A stretch of 23,131 nucleotides of DNA from Chara braunii (Eukaryota > Streptophyta > Charophyceae > Charales > Characeae): positions 1,140,095-1,163,225 of the forward strand of contig BFEA01000175.1 of the NCBI GenBank assembly GCA_003427395.1, written 5' to 3'. Each line of letters begins with the position of its first letter. Positions within the stretch are counted from its first letter, which is position 1. This document shows, piece after piece, positions 7,774 to 18,233 of this stretch. The position numbers were made by a program, and so were the translations under genes. The notes below the pieces were generated by a model that saw only the letters and a program-made list of their open reading frames with translations, was not told the origin of the DNA and ran no database searches.

Positions 7774-8256
7774 TATAAACAAAGAGGCAGTGATCAGTCA
7801 TGCATTCATTCTGCCTCTGAGCCGTGCGGGAGCGCTGTCGAAGTGTCTTGTGAGCGGAGGTCTGCAGGTGCCCGTTGACGAAGAGGGCTAAGAGGAGGAA
7901 GATCAGCCATAGTTGATAGTTAGTCAGTAGAGGAGAGAGACAACGGCCATAGCCGCCACGTCAGTGAGATTAGAGTGTCACTAGGTGTGTGTGTGTGTAC
8001 GTGTGTGTGTATGTGTGTCTGTGCGTGTGAAGTGTGAGTGTGTGTGCAGGACATCCAGGGAGATCCAGGGTGTGTGTTCGAAAAAGTTGCTGAGAGTACA
8101 GAGGTCGGCCATAGCCGACCAAGACAAAGTTTGAATCTGAGCTGCGTTCTTAGCTTCATTATCTCTGAGCTTTGGGTGGGCACAAGTCGCCAGCTTGATC
8201 GTCGTTTGTTTATACGCATGCTGAATGTCGGGAGAGACAAGTCCGATTGCAATGAG
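7774..8256 (+). promoter_or_regulatory. Possible promoter and first exon
   Basis: A TATAAA (7774-7779) is followed by about 450 bases that end in AATGAG/GTGAGT (donor at 8257-8262), a consensus-like 5' splice site. Near the end an ATG (8222) opens MSGETSPIAM up to the donor. The stretch between carries the GT microsatellite. The same signals could equally belong to an unrecognised LTR or arise by chance; no downstream exon was found. Confidence 0.22.
7985..8050 (+). repeat. GT-rich microsatellite
   Basis: Mostly GT dinucleotides with scattered C and A interruptions (GTAC, GTAT, GTCT, GTGC), some 65 bases long. It creates the His/Thr-rich reverse-strand frames across it, which are not genes. 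Confidence 0.9.
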
Positions 8257-8262
8257 GTGAGT

Positions 8263-9170
8263 AGCGGAGGCAGGCCCCCTATATGGGAAAAGAAAAAGAA
8301 AACGCACAACTTGAGAACGAAGAAGAAGAAAAGACGTGACGGAAAAGGGAAAAAGTTCAAGAAACAAAATGGCAGTGTCTTCTGACAGCATGCGGGGAAA
8401 AAAATGGCACCACCGCGATCCTCTGACAATCTCTAACACGGATCGCGCCACACTTAAAGCAAACACCGTTCGACAACGCTCTATCGACGGCCACAACACA
8501 GTATTTCCGCCCCAAAAGCTAATCCCACAGAGAACCACGTGTCCACCAGGTAGGCCCGGACACATTTTGTTAGAAACCACCGTTTTGGGCAATCCCGGCC
8601 CTCGGTATCAAAATCTTAAGGCCAGAAGTCGCCGAAAAGAACAATAATCAGCGCGCAGCGTTCCCTCCGCGGCCCACTTAGCTTTAGTAGTTTGTTGTAG
8701 ATAGGATCATTTTTTTTTCCTCCTCCCCCACCGGGTATACCCACACAGACCCCTTCAGAAGACTCGGTAGGATCATTTCCTCCTCTCCCCCTTCCCCTCC
8801 CTCTTTCCCTCCTCTCCTCACTCCCTCAAGAGAGAAGAGTCCTTGCAAACATCAAGATAGAGTGAACGAGGTGCGCAATCCCCATCCATGACTTGATAAC
8901 AGATGATAAATAAACCCATCCCAGCAAGGGCATGGTTGCAAAATGGGCCAAAGAAGCAGAATAGGCTCGCGACAAGGATGAAGCAAATGTCACAAGCTCA
9001 AATTCGAAAAAAATAAAGATTTGCTGCATCGCAGCCATTCAAGCAAAACTATCAAGAGGAGAAGATTATGCAGAGAAATAAACTGAACAACTTTTGCCTT
9101 GGGTCACATCGAAATTCTTTACCGAATTTAAAATCAAAAATAAAATTAAAGACAACCCCAATCTTTTTCC
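8263..9170. other. Stretch without recognisable gene
   Basis: I see no known domain on either strand. TAGGATCATTT followed by CCTCCTC-type pyrimidine tracts occurs twice (8701-8730 and 8769-8830). The remainder is A-rich and patchy, as in decayed intergenic DNA. Confidence 0.5.
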
Positions 9171-9340
9171 TTTTTTTTTTGTGCTTTGAACTGTTGAAAA
9201 TAGTGTTGACCGGGCCCGGACGTCCACGACCCCCCTGACTGTCCGGCCAGGACGTCCTGCCATCGGACAACAGGTAGCCCAGTGATAAGGACAATAACGT
9301 TAGTGGGTAATACAATTTCCAAAAAAAAAAAAAAAAAAAA
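9171..9340. repeat. Short insert between a T10 run and an A20 run
   Basis: The tract begins with ten T (9171-9180) and ends with twenty A (9321-9340). It contains the perfect palindrome CAGGACGTCCTG (9248-9259) and GGGCCCGGACGTCC. TGAACTGTTGAAAATAGT (9187-9204) recurs with one indel at 9412-9428 inside the SINE-like sequence next door, so the two may be related retroposed pieces. Confidence 0.45.
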
Positions 9341-9382
9341 GCCTTTTAGAAACAAAAGAACTTAAAAGAAGAGTTAAAAAAA

Positions 9383-9605
9383 CGATGGGCCTAGATCAGT
9401 TGGTACACCCATGAACTGTTGAAATAGTAGAAATACATGTCGGAGTTCGAATCCAGATGCAACCAGATGACCAGAACAATATCATTCTGAATTACCTGGG
9501 GCTGGTCAGTTGAATGATGATATATCAAGGCTGTCAGATCCTTAAAAAGAAAGAACAAAGAGGGAAGAAAAAGGGAAAAAAAAGAACTCAGAAAAGCAAA
9601 AAAGT
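9383..9605 (+). mobile_element. Possible tRNA-derived SINE
   Basis: TAGATCAGTTGG (9392-9403) resembles the RNA polymerase III box A and GTTCGAATCC (9445-9454) box B. Their start-to-start distance of 53 bases fits a tRNA-like promoter. The cloverleaf does not fold well (the T stem is poor), so this is not a working tRNA gene. The sequence runs on for about 150 bases and ends in an A-rich tail (9541-9605), the usual form of a SINE. A target-site duplication was not identified. Confidence 0.45.
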
Positions 9606-9706
9606 TGTACTGCATAATTGCTTGCTTGCCCCCACAAGATCATGGGGGCCTTCTGAGGATAAACAATAGGGGACAGCATTACACAGCAGTTGAGCGAGTA
9701 CTCAGT

Positions 9707-9882
9707 TCAAGCGCCGACTCGATGAGAGAATGTTCGCACATTATACTTGGCCTCGACCATCGTCTTGACGTGCAGGTCATTGTGCTGCACGACATACAGA
9801 TCGTACGCACTGCGCTTCGTGACCACCAGAAGTTTCCGCACAGCACGATTCATCCTTTCCGGTTGATGTGTCTGTAGGACGA
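9707..9882 (-). other. Coding-like minus-strand segment, possible exon
   Basis: On the minus strand an AG (at 9884-9883) after CTCACTTC would act as splice acceptor. From there a frame runs to TGA at 9709-9707 and includes ERMNRAVRKLLVVTKRSAYD and NDLHVKTMVEAKYNVRTFSH. The mix of residues and the beta-strand-like KLLVVTK look more like true protein than neighbouring frames. I cannot name a family. The frame is open upstream to 9931. A good acceptor-like TTTATCCTCAG lies on the same strand at 9664-9654. It may be a host exon or a gene scrap. Confidence 0.3.
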
Positions 9883-9931
9883 CTGAAGTGAGTAATCTGC
9901 CAACCTGGCAGATGGTGACAAATATGACACC

Positions 9932-10680
9932 TTACCGCAGCATCTGCATAACAAAATTCTCAAAATCGGCAGAGAAGTCAACAAGTGACATAAAAATGTC
10001 AGTCCGTGACAGGCTCTATTTTTTTATTTTAGTACCTTTCTTTTACAACATCTTTTCTACTGAAATGTAGGTCCAGTTGTCAGAAAGTCATGTGCAAGGA
10101 ACCAATCAATGGGGGCTCAAATTTTCAGAGCTGCAAAAGGCTCGAAGTAGGACAAGCATCGGAGAGCAAAGTCGAAAACAGAATTAGAACACCGAGAGCA
10201 CACCAAATCAGAAGATTCACAACACACTGAACAACAAAGTCTCTTAACAGTGAAATCCCAATCATCACTATAACGAAAAACGTAGCACTCTACTATGACG
10301 TGGCTGTCGATGTTACTCTCCTACTCTCTCCATAAACCTCCTACGTCTCCCTCTCACACTCTCTCTATCCAGTGCCTCCAAATGAGTGGAATGTGGCAGC
10401 CTCCTCCCTGTTGTCACCTTCTAGACGCCGGTCTGTGTGGAGTGGAAATGAATACTTCCCAGACTGAGAACCTCCTGGACTGTGTACCAGCGACCTGGCC
10501 TCTGCAACTGACTGAGAGGCAGGACCTGGGGCCCAGCCTTTTTTTCCAACTGTATCATGCTAGCCTTCACTTAGGGCTGGCTCATTTTGGCTGCTGTGTG
10601 GCCTTCTCTTAGGGACGCGTGAGCTTGTCACACGCGGGCCCTTTCTGCGGGCACACGGAGGCCTGAAGCCTCGCATTGCC
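9932..10680. other. Stretch without recognisable gene up to the gap
   Basis: No gene is supported. It contains a T-rich run at 10018-10060, and GCCTTCACTTAGGGC at about 10562 shared with about 6808. A perfect hairpin ATCTGCCA-ACC-TGGCAGAT lies just to the left at 9895-9913. The plus frame at 10295-10612 has no known motif. Confidence 0.5.
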
Positions 10681-11403
10681 NNNNNNNNNNNNNNNNNNNN
10701 NNNNNNNNNNNNNNNNNNNNNNNNNNNNNNNNNNNNNNNNNNNNNNNNNNNNNNNNNNNNNNNNNNNNNNNNNNNNNNNNNNNNNNNNNNNNNNNNNNNN
10801 NNNNNNNNNNNNNNNNNNNNNNNNNNNNNNNNNNNNNNNNNNNNNNNNNNNNNNNNNNNNNNNNNNNNNNNNNNNNNNNNNNNNNNNNNNNNNNNNNNNN
10901 NNNNNNNNNNNNNNNNNNNNNNNNNNNNNNNNNNNNNNNNNNNNNNNNNNNNNNNNNNNNNNNNNNNNNNNNNNNNNNNNNNNNNNNNNNNNNNNNNNNN
11001 NNNNNNNNNNNNNNNNNNNNNNNNNNNNNNNNNNNNNNNNNNNNNNNNNNNNNNNNNNNNNNNNNNNNNNNNNNNNNNNNNNNNNNNNNNNNNNNNNNNN
11101 NNNNNNNNNNNNNNNNNNNNNNNNNNNNNNNNNNNNNNNNNNNNNNNNNNNNNNNNNNNNNNNNNNNNNNNNNNNNNNNNNNNNNNNNNNNNNNNNNNNN
11201 NNNNNNNNNNNNNNNNNNNNNNNNNNNNNNNNNNNNNNNNNNNNNNNNNNNNNNNNNNNNNNNNNNNNNNNNNNNNNNNNNNNNNNNNNNNNNNNNNNNN
11301 NNNNNNNNNNNNNNNNNNNNNNNNNNNNNNNNNNNNNNNNNNNNNNNNNNNNNNNNNNNNNNNNNNNNNNNNNNNNNNNNNNNNNNNNNNNNNNNNNNNN
11401 NNN
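10681..11403. other. Assembly gap (723 N)
   Basis: All bases are N. The right edge is directly followed by a T run of 27, so the assembly probably broke at a homopolymer or repeat. Frames drawn through the gap are meaningless. Confidence 1.

Positions 11404-11430
<27 letters not shown>
11404..11430 (-). repeat. Poly-T, possible poly(A) tail of minus-strand LINE copy
   Basis: Twenty-seven T follow the gap. The LINE-derived sequence to the right is on the minus strand, so its 3' poly(A) would appear here as T on the plus strand. The position at the low-coordinate end fits; the gap prevents proof. Confidence 0.5.
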
Positions 11431-11435
<5 letters not shown>

Positions 11436-12640
11436 CAAAAAAACAAAGGCTCCTCCTATTCTGGGTAGCGTCAGTCCGGTTCCTTTTTTTTTTCCTTTCT
11501 TTTTTTTAAACAGAACCTCACGGTTTTGGCTCCTACCATTCTGGGGAGCGACAGTCCGGTTCCTATTCCCCCGGCAAGTCGATATGGATTACATAAAAGA
11601 CTCACACACGTTCCTCCCCATTATGGCTGAGAGGCCAGAGTGGGCAGCATTGATTACTTCCCTGAGGAAGGATGTACCACCTCTCACCCCTACCTAATCA
11701 AGCCTGTACTAACTCTGCCTGCCAATCTGTCTGATCCCAGATCTGCTCCTCTCACCTATGAAGCTGTCAGTTAGCTATGATTATGCAAGAGCATTCTGGA
11801 ACACTAGTCCGGTTCCTATTCCACCGGCAAGCCGGAATTATACACAACAATTAAGACACGCTCACGCTTCCTTCTGTCTGGCCGAAGGACCCCTGAGCAG
11901 CATTCATTACTCCGTCTTGACGGAGGATTGACTGTCAGCTTGCCATGACACCCTCTCTCCTCTCAGACCTGGTGGCTAGGTCTGTCAGATAGTTCTAAAT
12001 TCCTAGAAAGAGTTTGCCCGGTTGTCTTGTCTGTCCCTTGTACTTCCTTTTATCCATCCTTACCCGAGAGCCACCCTGTCCCCTGCCCGAAATTTCTCTA
12101 CCCTCTCTGAAAATCCCTTAAACCCTTAATCCCTAAACCCTCGACTACTATCCTGCTCTATGACACCCTTACTTCCATCTTATCCACCCCTCGTGGATGT
12201 CTGATCATGGAATGTCTTGTCCACCCCCAGTTGTCTGTTGCTGGTGAGTCCTTCCCGGGGTTGGGTTATGCCACTCTTTCCAGAAAATACGGTCTTCTCG
12301 TAACTCCGCAATCTTGCCGTTTATCAACCAGTTCTTGCTGAAGGTCCATCTCTCCTTCTTTCGTTGCTCCGGCTTGTATCACCATTTTCGTCTCCACCCA
12401 AACTTTCTCGCGTGGGTTGGACAGTCCTTCAATCGTTCTGCTGCATCTTTCCTTCCATATGACCCATAACCCGGTCTGCCAGATAAGTCTATGATGCCTA
12501 GAAAGAGAACACTCCCTGACCCTGCTGGTCTTTATATCCCATGTTGCCAAGACTACCCGAGAGGTCCACAATCCTCTGCCCCACCTTAACCTCCCTTATA
12601 GAAATCATATTTTGCCCTTAAGCCCTCAACCCTCAGCAGT
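11431..12640 (-). repeat. Tandemly duplicated LINE 3'-end sequence
   Basis: The block is built of repeated pieces. AGTCCGGTTCCT occurs near 11473, 11553 and 11806, the last two followed by ATTCC.CCGGCAAG. A unit marked by GGTCTGYCAGAT and CCTAGAAAGAG occurs at 11979 and 12473, and TACCCGAGAG follows in both at the same offset (about 493 bp). Positions 12266-12475 also match the end of the main LINE's ORF2 (12930-13250). I read this as 3'-terminal LINE sequence duplicated in tandem or as several 5'-truncated insertions. Confidence 0.65.
12266..12475 (-). pseudogene. Fragment of a second LINE ORF2, C-terminal end
   Basis: The minus-strand frame gives LWVIWKERCSRTIEGLSNPR and then EKVWVETKMVIQAG, matching the end of ORF2 in the main LINE (LWVIWKERCSRTIERQSNPR at about 13180-13240). 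This copy keeps a Trp codon where the main copy has TGA (13173-13175). Similarity begins abruptly at about 12475, the pattern of a 5'-truncated LINE insertion or of a tandem duplication. The part beyond the shared motif is frameshifted relative to the main copy. Confidence 0.75.
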
Positions 12641-12929
12641 GGTACTTCAAACCCCGCTCTCCCTTCAGATCCGGTAACCCGGTCGTGTTTTAATTCCGCC
12701 ACTATTCCTCTGTTTCCTGTCTTCGTGGAGCTTCTGCCTTAAATTTTGCCGCTTGCATAGCATTTCTCCTAGAGTGGGTATGTTCACTTTTTCCAGCTGT
12801 CTGATGAGCTTAGCCAGCCTGCTCGAGACCAATCCTGTCTCCTGCCCCCCGCATACCCTTTCTCCTTCTGGATACCGCTTCATCCCTGAATCCTCAACCT
12901 TCGATGCATTGTCATTCTTCAGTTGGTTC

Positions 12930-13172
12930 TCAAGAAGACATTAGCCCACCAGTAGTTGTCCGCTGTTGGAAGCCTCTTTCTGCCACTGAAATATGCCACT
13001 CCCTCCAGCAGATACGATCTTCACGTATCTCTGCAATCTTGCCGTCTATCAGCCAGTTCTTGTTAAACCTCAATCTCTCCTTCTTTCGCGGTTCCTCATC
13101 TTCTGTCCATGATTGCTTGGTCTTCCGCCATCTGCACAGGATCTCGGCTTGTATCATCGTTCTGGTTTCCAC
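12930..13172 (-). pseudogene. LINE ORF2 extreme C-terminus after premature TGA
   Basis: The frame is the same as that of 13173-14810, separated from it only by TGA at 13175-13173. It gives a charged, helical tail with RFNKNWLIDGKIAEIREDR. The 12.3-kb copy reads through with Trp at that stop, so this tail was once part of ORF2. A further coding-like minus frame at 12665-12883 (RLAKLIRQLEKVNIPTLGEM) may be later tail sequence or 3' UTR. Confidence 0.7.
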
Positions 13173-14920
13173 TCAAACCTTCTCCCGTGGGTTGGACTGT
13201 CTTTCAATTGTTCTGCTGCATCTCTCTTTCCATATGACCCATAGCGTCACCCTCCTGATGAGACCAAACCAGATCTTTTCTGCCTTTCTGAGCAGATCAG
13301 GGATGTTAGTCAAGAGAAGAAGTTGGATGGGTTGCTCAGGGAAGGGGGTTGGGAAGAGTGAGTCCCAGAGTGTCGAGGCTCTCGCCCAGTATTCTGTCGC
13401 CTCTCTGCAGTGCACTAGGCAGTGGACTATATCTTCAACTTCACCTTCCGAGCAAACTGTGCATATTTCCGAACTGTTAGGATCTGAGACCTTTCGTCTA
13501 GTGTGTAGCCGTTGGTTCACTGGTAGTGCTGCATAGGCGATTAGCCATTGCAGACTTCTGATCTTAATTGGCCTGATCAGCTTGATTTTTTTCAATTGGA
13601 TTTGTGTGAGTTTGTCTGCTTCTTTCCCCAATAGGTTCCGCCATCTGTTTTTGATGATAGGGTCTGGATTCTTGGTTTTCAGAGACAGTCTATACCCCAG
13701 TTTGACTGTGTGGTCGTAGATTGGGACTTTGGTTCTAATGTCTTTGGCCTTGTCCGGCATCCACGCCCACTCAGCTGGATCAAATTCCAAGTTATGGACC
13801 GCTGTGTCCAGTCTGAAGATTGACTTTGGCCATGAGCCAAGGACTCGTACCTTCTTAAGTAAGAAGGATTCCAGAACTGTCAATTCCACCTCGCTATTCC
13901 GGATGGTTGGCATACCGGTGGTGGTCATGGATATCGGGAAAGAGAGAAAGGAGGCCCTGATGCGAGAGCCTTCTTGCATGTGGGAGAACTGGAAGGCTCT
14001 GGAGGGAATCGTTTCTTGTATCATAATCCCCCATTCTCCAGGTTTCCATGGTGCGTCTTCTGTCAGGATATCTTTCCATTCTTGTGGGATGCGGCCAATT
14101 AAGTACAGGAGGTTGGATCCTCGTCTGTGGCATCCTTTCAGTTGAGAGCTAACTTCCTGTTCAGTCTTCCATTCCTTTTTGTCCTCATTCCATAAGTGAT
14201 CTATTTTACAGATTCCATTTTTGACCCAAGAGAGCCATTTGTGCTCTAGGAAGAGTGGGTTATCACCCTCATTTGTTATCCATTGGTTTCCGAAGAGCGG
14301 TGGCCTTAATACTTCATCCTTGGATCTAGGTCTATTGGTCTTACTAGGAATTATTTTTCTCCAGATTTGAAGCAGCGCCGACCAGTATGGAGTAGACGGC
14401 CTATAGCCCTCCAGTCTGGTGTCCCTCGTTTGATTCCTTCGCCCTGTGGTTATGACCCAGTATTTGTTCATTACCCAAAACAGTCCTGATATGTCGTTCG
14501 GCGATGGCCCTGGGGCCACGGATCTGATGCTGTCTAGGGCTAATTTGTTCCATGCACTATCTGGGTTTATCAGTAGTTTGATGATCCACTTGATTTGTTG
14601 GGCTTTGGTTTCTGTTCCAGGGTCTATAATCCCTAGACCTCCTCTTTGTGGGCTCCTCGTCACATAGTACCATGCGATCTTAGATATGCCATTCTCCTTA
14701 TTAGGGTCCCCTGACCATAAGTAAAGCCTGGCCTTTCGTTTCAACTCTTTGATAGAGCTATCCGGAACTGTCCAGATGGAGGCTATGTACCACATCATTG
14801 AAAAGACCAACGTGTTGAAAGCCAGTGCTTGACCGATGAGGGAAGTAAAGACATTGCCCCACCTTCCTATTTTATTGATTTGGTTGGCCAGTATGGCCCA
14901 TTTGGGGTGCTAGGCCTTTT
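13173..14920 (-). pseudogene. LINE ORF2, post-RT region with zf-RVT-like motif
   Basis: The frame is open for 545 codons from 14810 down to TGA 13175-13173. Coding similarity extends upstream to about 14900 (WAILANQINKIGRWGN, then NTLVFSMMWYIASIW), where a one-base shift separates it from the RT frame. Segments such as LYLWSG and RGGLGI are typical of the region after the RT in plant LINEs. Near residues 450-475 is CTVC, then EDIVHCLVHC, followed by EYW, the zf-RVT-like Cys/His motif thought to bind nucleic acid. It has no start codon of its own and is the C-terminal half of ORF2. Confidence 0.88.
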
Positions 14921-16494
14921 ATTGTCATAAGTATGCCAAGGTATCGGGTGGGGGTGTCCGGCACTTGCCATGTCATGGCTGCTTCTTCTCCTTGTAGCGA
15001 AACAGCCTCTTCGTCTGATAGCCACCAACCTATCGTTTTCCCCCAATTGATCTTCATTTCTAAGGCCAGTCTGAACGCTTTCATTGCTTTGGTTAGTGTC
15101 CTAAATGAAGAGTCTGATGCTCTAATAAGGACAGTTAGGTCATCCGCAAACATGATGGCTGTGGGAAAGTCCATTTGGTGGGCCAAGCCTATATTGGTAC
15201 TGGATAGTCTTTGGATTGATGGATCCTTGCGCAGGAAGGATGCAATAGCTTCCATTACGAATAGGAAGATCGATGGGGCCAATGGGTCCCCTTGGCGGAC
15301 TGAACGGGAGATTGGGTAGCATTCTGACAGTAGTCCATTAACTTGGACACAACCGACTGCATCCTTGTACAATATACGAACCCATTTTCTAAAATTCGGT
15401 CCTACTCCCATCTTTTCCATACTTGCTTCCATGAAATCCCAGTTTACGTAATCATACGCCTTTTCAAAATCAAAGAAAAGTATGGTGGTATTTATTTTCC
15501 TTTCTCTAATCTTTCTTACCGCCTCATTCAGTATCAGTACATTATCTAGAATATATCGTCCTGGGATGAAACCTGTTTGATCAATGTGGAAGCATTTATT
15601 TGTGATCTTGATTATTCGGTTGGAAAGGGCCTTGGCCAAAATTTTGTATGGAAGAGTTAGGAGTGAGATCGGCCTATAGTTCTTAATGTCGTCTTTTTCA
15701 CCTTTTTTGTAAAGTAGTGTGACCACGTTGCTGCTGAGTAAGTTACCCAGCCCCCCCGTGGTCCAGCTGTCGTTGTAACAGTTTAGCAGGTCCATTCCTA
15801 GAAGTGGCCAGAACTTCTCCCAGAATTCTCTCGTTAACCCATCAATTCCAGGGGTCTTGCTATTGTTCATACCTTTTAAAGCATGGTGTAACTCCTCTAG
15901 TGTGATTGGTTTGTCGAGTGCCTCGGCCTGTTCGGTTGATATTGTCCGTTCTAGATAATGGAGCATTTTCTGTCTTGCCTCTCTTATGTTGGGGGATATC
16001 GGTGTAGCAGTCTTCGAGTGGTAGAGGTCCTTATAATTTTTTTTGGCTATCTCTAGCATCCCTTCACTGTCTGATCTCACAGTCTTCGGGGATGTAGTAG
16101 CTCTCAAGCCTTCTATTGTGTTAGCTCTCGAATTTACCTTGATTCGGGCAAAAAAGTGTTTTGTCATTGAGTCACTAAGCTCATACTCGCACATTCCGGC
16201 TCTTATTTGGAGGCCTTTCAAATCCCACCACTTCCACATAGCCAGCTCCTCTCGCGCCTTCTCAAAGATATCGTTATACAGAGGCGAGGAGGGATTGTTC
16301 ACCAAGTTGGTTTCTGCCAGTTTTAGAGCAAATCCTAGTGATTGTCTCCTTTGTTTCCTTATGGACGCAAGTTTCCTGGAAACTTCGGCCATCGTGTTTG
16401 AGAGAAGAGAGTAACTCTTTTGGAACCATTCCCATCGGGGTTCCATGCTTAGGTGTGCAGACCTCTGTCCCTCCCAACAGGCACACACCTCATT
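14872..16494 (-). pseudogene. LINE ORF2 reverse transcriptase domain
   Basis: This is an open frame of 538 codons (16488-14872), in frame with the endonuclease piece above it but separated by TAA at 16497-16495. RT motifs are in order: LLYKKGEKDDIKNYRPISLL, TGFIPGRYILDNVLILNEA, FFDFEKAYD with Asp at residue 340, SVRQGDPLAPSIF near 397-409, and MFADD with the catalytic pair at residues 449-450 (15144-15139). All three catalytic Asp are kept. It lies inside ORF2 and needs no start codon. The RT primes from nicked target DNA (target-primed reverse transcription). It ends at TAA 14874-14872 because of a frameshift near 14905. Confidence 0.93.
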
Positions 16495-17363
16495 TTAGAA
16501 GGTCTGGCTAAGCAGGAGTGAGTTGTTGAGCTTGTGAAAGTTGGCTCCCTTTCTAACCACTTGGTCAAAACATATTACCAGCTCTGTTGGTTTAAGGTCC
16601 AGCCCTGTGTAAGGAGCTAAAGGTAGCACCTCTACATCCTTAACTGCCCCCATCATAGTTTCTGATACCAGAAAATAATCTATTCGTGAGAAAGCGGTGT
16701 GGTGTGCATGATTTTTCTTGATCAGGGTGAATGTTCTTCTATTAGGGTATAGGATCTTATAAGGGTCTACCATATTGTGGTCCATCATCAATCCTTGAAT
16801 TGGTATTGCTTCTGTTGAGTTTGGGGTGTTGGAGGATTGAGATATACGGTTTGTCGTTGGGTCTATTGTGGCATTCCAGTCTCCCGCCAGTACACAGGGG
16901 ATCAATGGCGGAATCACGTTCCTAAGATTTCTCAGAAAGACCGTCCTTTCTGATGTGGTGCGTTTATGTTAATAAGCATGAATTCTTTTCTTTCCATTTC
17001 AGGTGTAACAGACACCATCGTCCCTCCGCCTGGTCAGCTCTCTTATCTAAGATTGAGCCTTTTTTGTATAGACGGGAGGATTTGGGAATCAGGATAGTCG
17101 TCCCCTTGGAACTTGCTACAGGGTCTGTCGACCAAATTTCATCTTTCAGGCCACCTAATTTCCTTGCCACAAATGAGCGAATTTTGTTATGTTCAGTTGA
17201 AAAGGTGAGGTGTGTTTCCTGCAATAGCACAATGTCCACTGTTTTCTTGTTTTGCATCGTTAATCCGGTTAATAGGTCATTCCATTTTTCTTCTCTTTCC
17301 ACCTTATTCCCCGGTCCATTGACATTCCGACTTCTAAGGACTAATCCTTGACTTCTCCATCAA
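16495..17363 (-). pseudogene. LINE ORF2 APE-type endonuclease, broken and mutated
   Basis: Two open pieces (about 17350-16964 and 16950-16495) together show the exonuclease-endonuclease-phosphatase fold: RNVNG near 17320 (for WNVxG), LLQETHL with catalytic Glu at 17218-17216, the GDWN motif at 16884-16873, a DPYKILYPNRRTFT segment and SRIDYFLVS. At the last motif, where S/L-D-H is expected, the sequence reads D-Leu (16599-16594), so the catalytic His is lost. Frameshifts lie near 16970 and 16945. A likely start is ATG at 17360, needing one more shift. The enzyme would nick target DNA; this copy cannot. Confidence 0.87.
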
Positions 17364-17452
17364 TGTGATCCCCAACCTCGTACGCTCTTTTCATGTAGCT
17401 ATCCATGGGAGCAGTCGTATCAAGTTGGGGGATTTACTTGATAGAAGGACCT

Positions 17453-18233
17453 CTAGGTGGGGAGGGGGGGAGGAGTTTCCGTGTTTGCTTCCTCTCTGGA
17501 TGTCACCTGAGCGGTCCTTGGTCCGTTGCCCTCTGATGGGGGGAGTGCATTTTCTCCCATGGTGTCTGATCCGTCTAGCTCAATCTGTCCACTACAAACT
17601 TTTACTAGATCGAATTGCAAATCCAACCTTTCTCTTTCGTTGTCCCCGTTCCACGAGGAGCAATCCGAAGCATCACTTCTGTAGAATCTTTCACAGTCGA
17701 TGGCGTGTGCTCTTGCCTCCAGATCTTCATCCCCTTCCAGCTGCCCTGATTTGACAATGTGTGCCACAACTTTGGCCATCAGTTCCGCCGACACACCAAT
17801 ATCTGCTAGGATGCTATAAGGAACCTCAACCACCGTTCGCCAAGGTTTCCAAATCATCCCAGATCTTAGCTTTGTTGATTCTGGAATCTTGGCTATTAGG
17901 GGGGAAAGGCTCTCGGGGAAGTTCTGCTCATCTCGCCCATGCTTTTTTGGAGGCTCTCTCGCTCCTCTTGCGTGCTGATGTCAATTTGGTTCTCTTCCAT
18001 GGCAACAGTCTCAAACAGTCCCAGTGGGGTTTCCATTATTATCTCTTCGTTGAGCGATTTGATCTCATTCCCCCTTCTACAAAGTGAGGGATTTTGAAGG
18101 CTATGTCTGTTGCGATCTGCCAGTCCCTTGCCTTTGTCACGTACCTGGCCACAATGAGTGGTCGGATGTTTCTCAGCATTCTGCGAGCAGCTTTGGCCGA
18201 TTCGGACACTATTGGGGTTTTTTCGCTCGCAAT
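17453..18233 (-). pseudogene. LINE ORF1 3' region, frameshifted
   Basis: Three minus-strand frames succeed one another. First comes a coding-like stretch with ESAKAARRMLRNIRPLIVAR and KARDWQIATDIAFKIPHF (about 18230-18075). A shift then leads into an acidic stretch with MEENQIDISTQEERESLQ (to about 17900). A second shift leads into KLRSGMIWKPWRTVVEVP and an acidic tail ending at 17453. No known family was recognised. The position between ORF1 and the endonuclease and the common strand make it part of the LINE. Coding quality is clear in each piece, and the shifts are decay. Confidence 0.65.

Noticed and set aside
7920-8592. Minus frames of 169 and 203 residues
   Set aside because: The His/Thr-rich part is the GT microsatellite read backwards, and the rest shows no protein features.
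9392-9467. Functional tRNA gene
   Set aside because: Box A and box B are present but the T stem does not pair and no clean acceptor stem forms; a SINE fits better.
10560-11509. Frames running through the N block
   Set aside because: Unknown bases cannot support a gene.
12110-12145. Telomere-like CCCTAAACCC word
   Set aside because: Only one exact unit with loosely similar neighbours; this is not an interstitial telomere array.
13729-14145. 138-residue plus frame opposite LINE ORF2
   Set aside because: It is the antisense shadow of the well-supported post-RT coding region.
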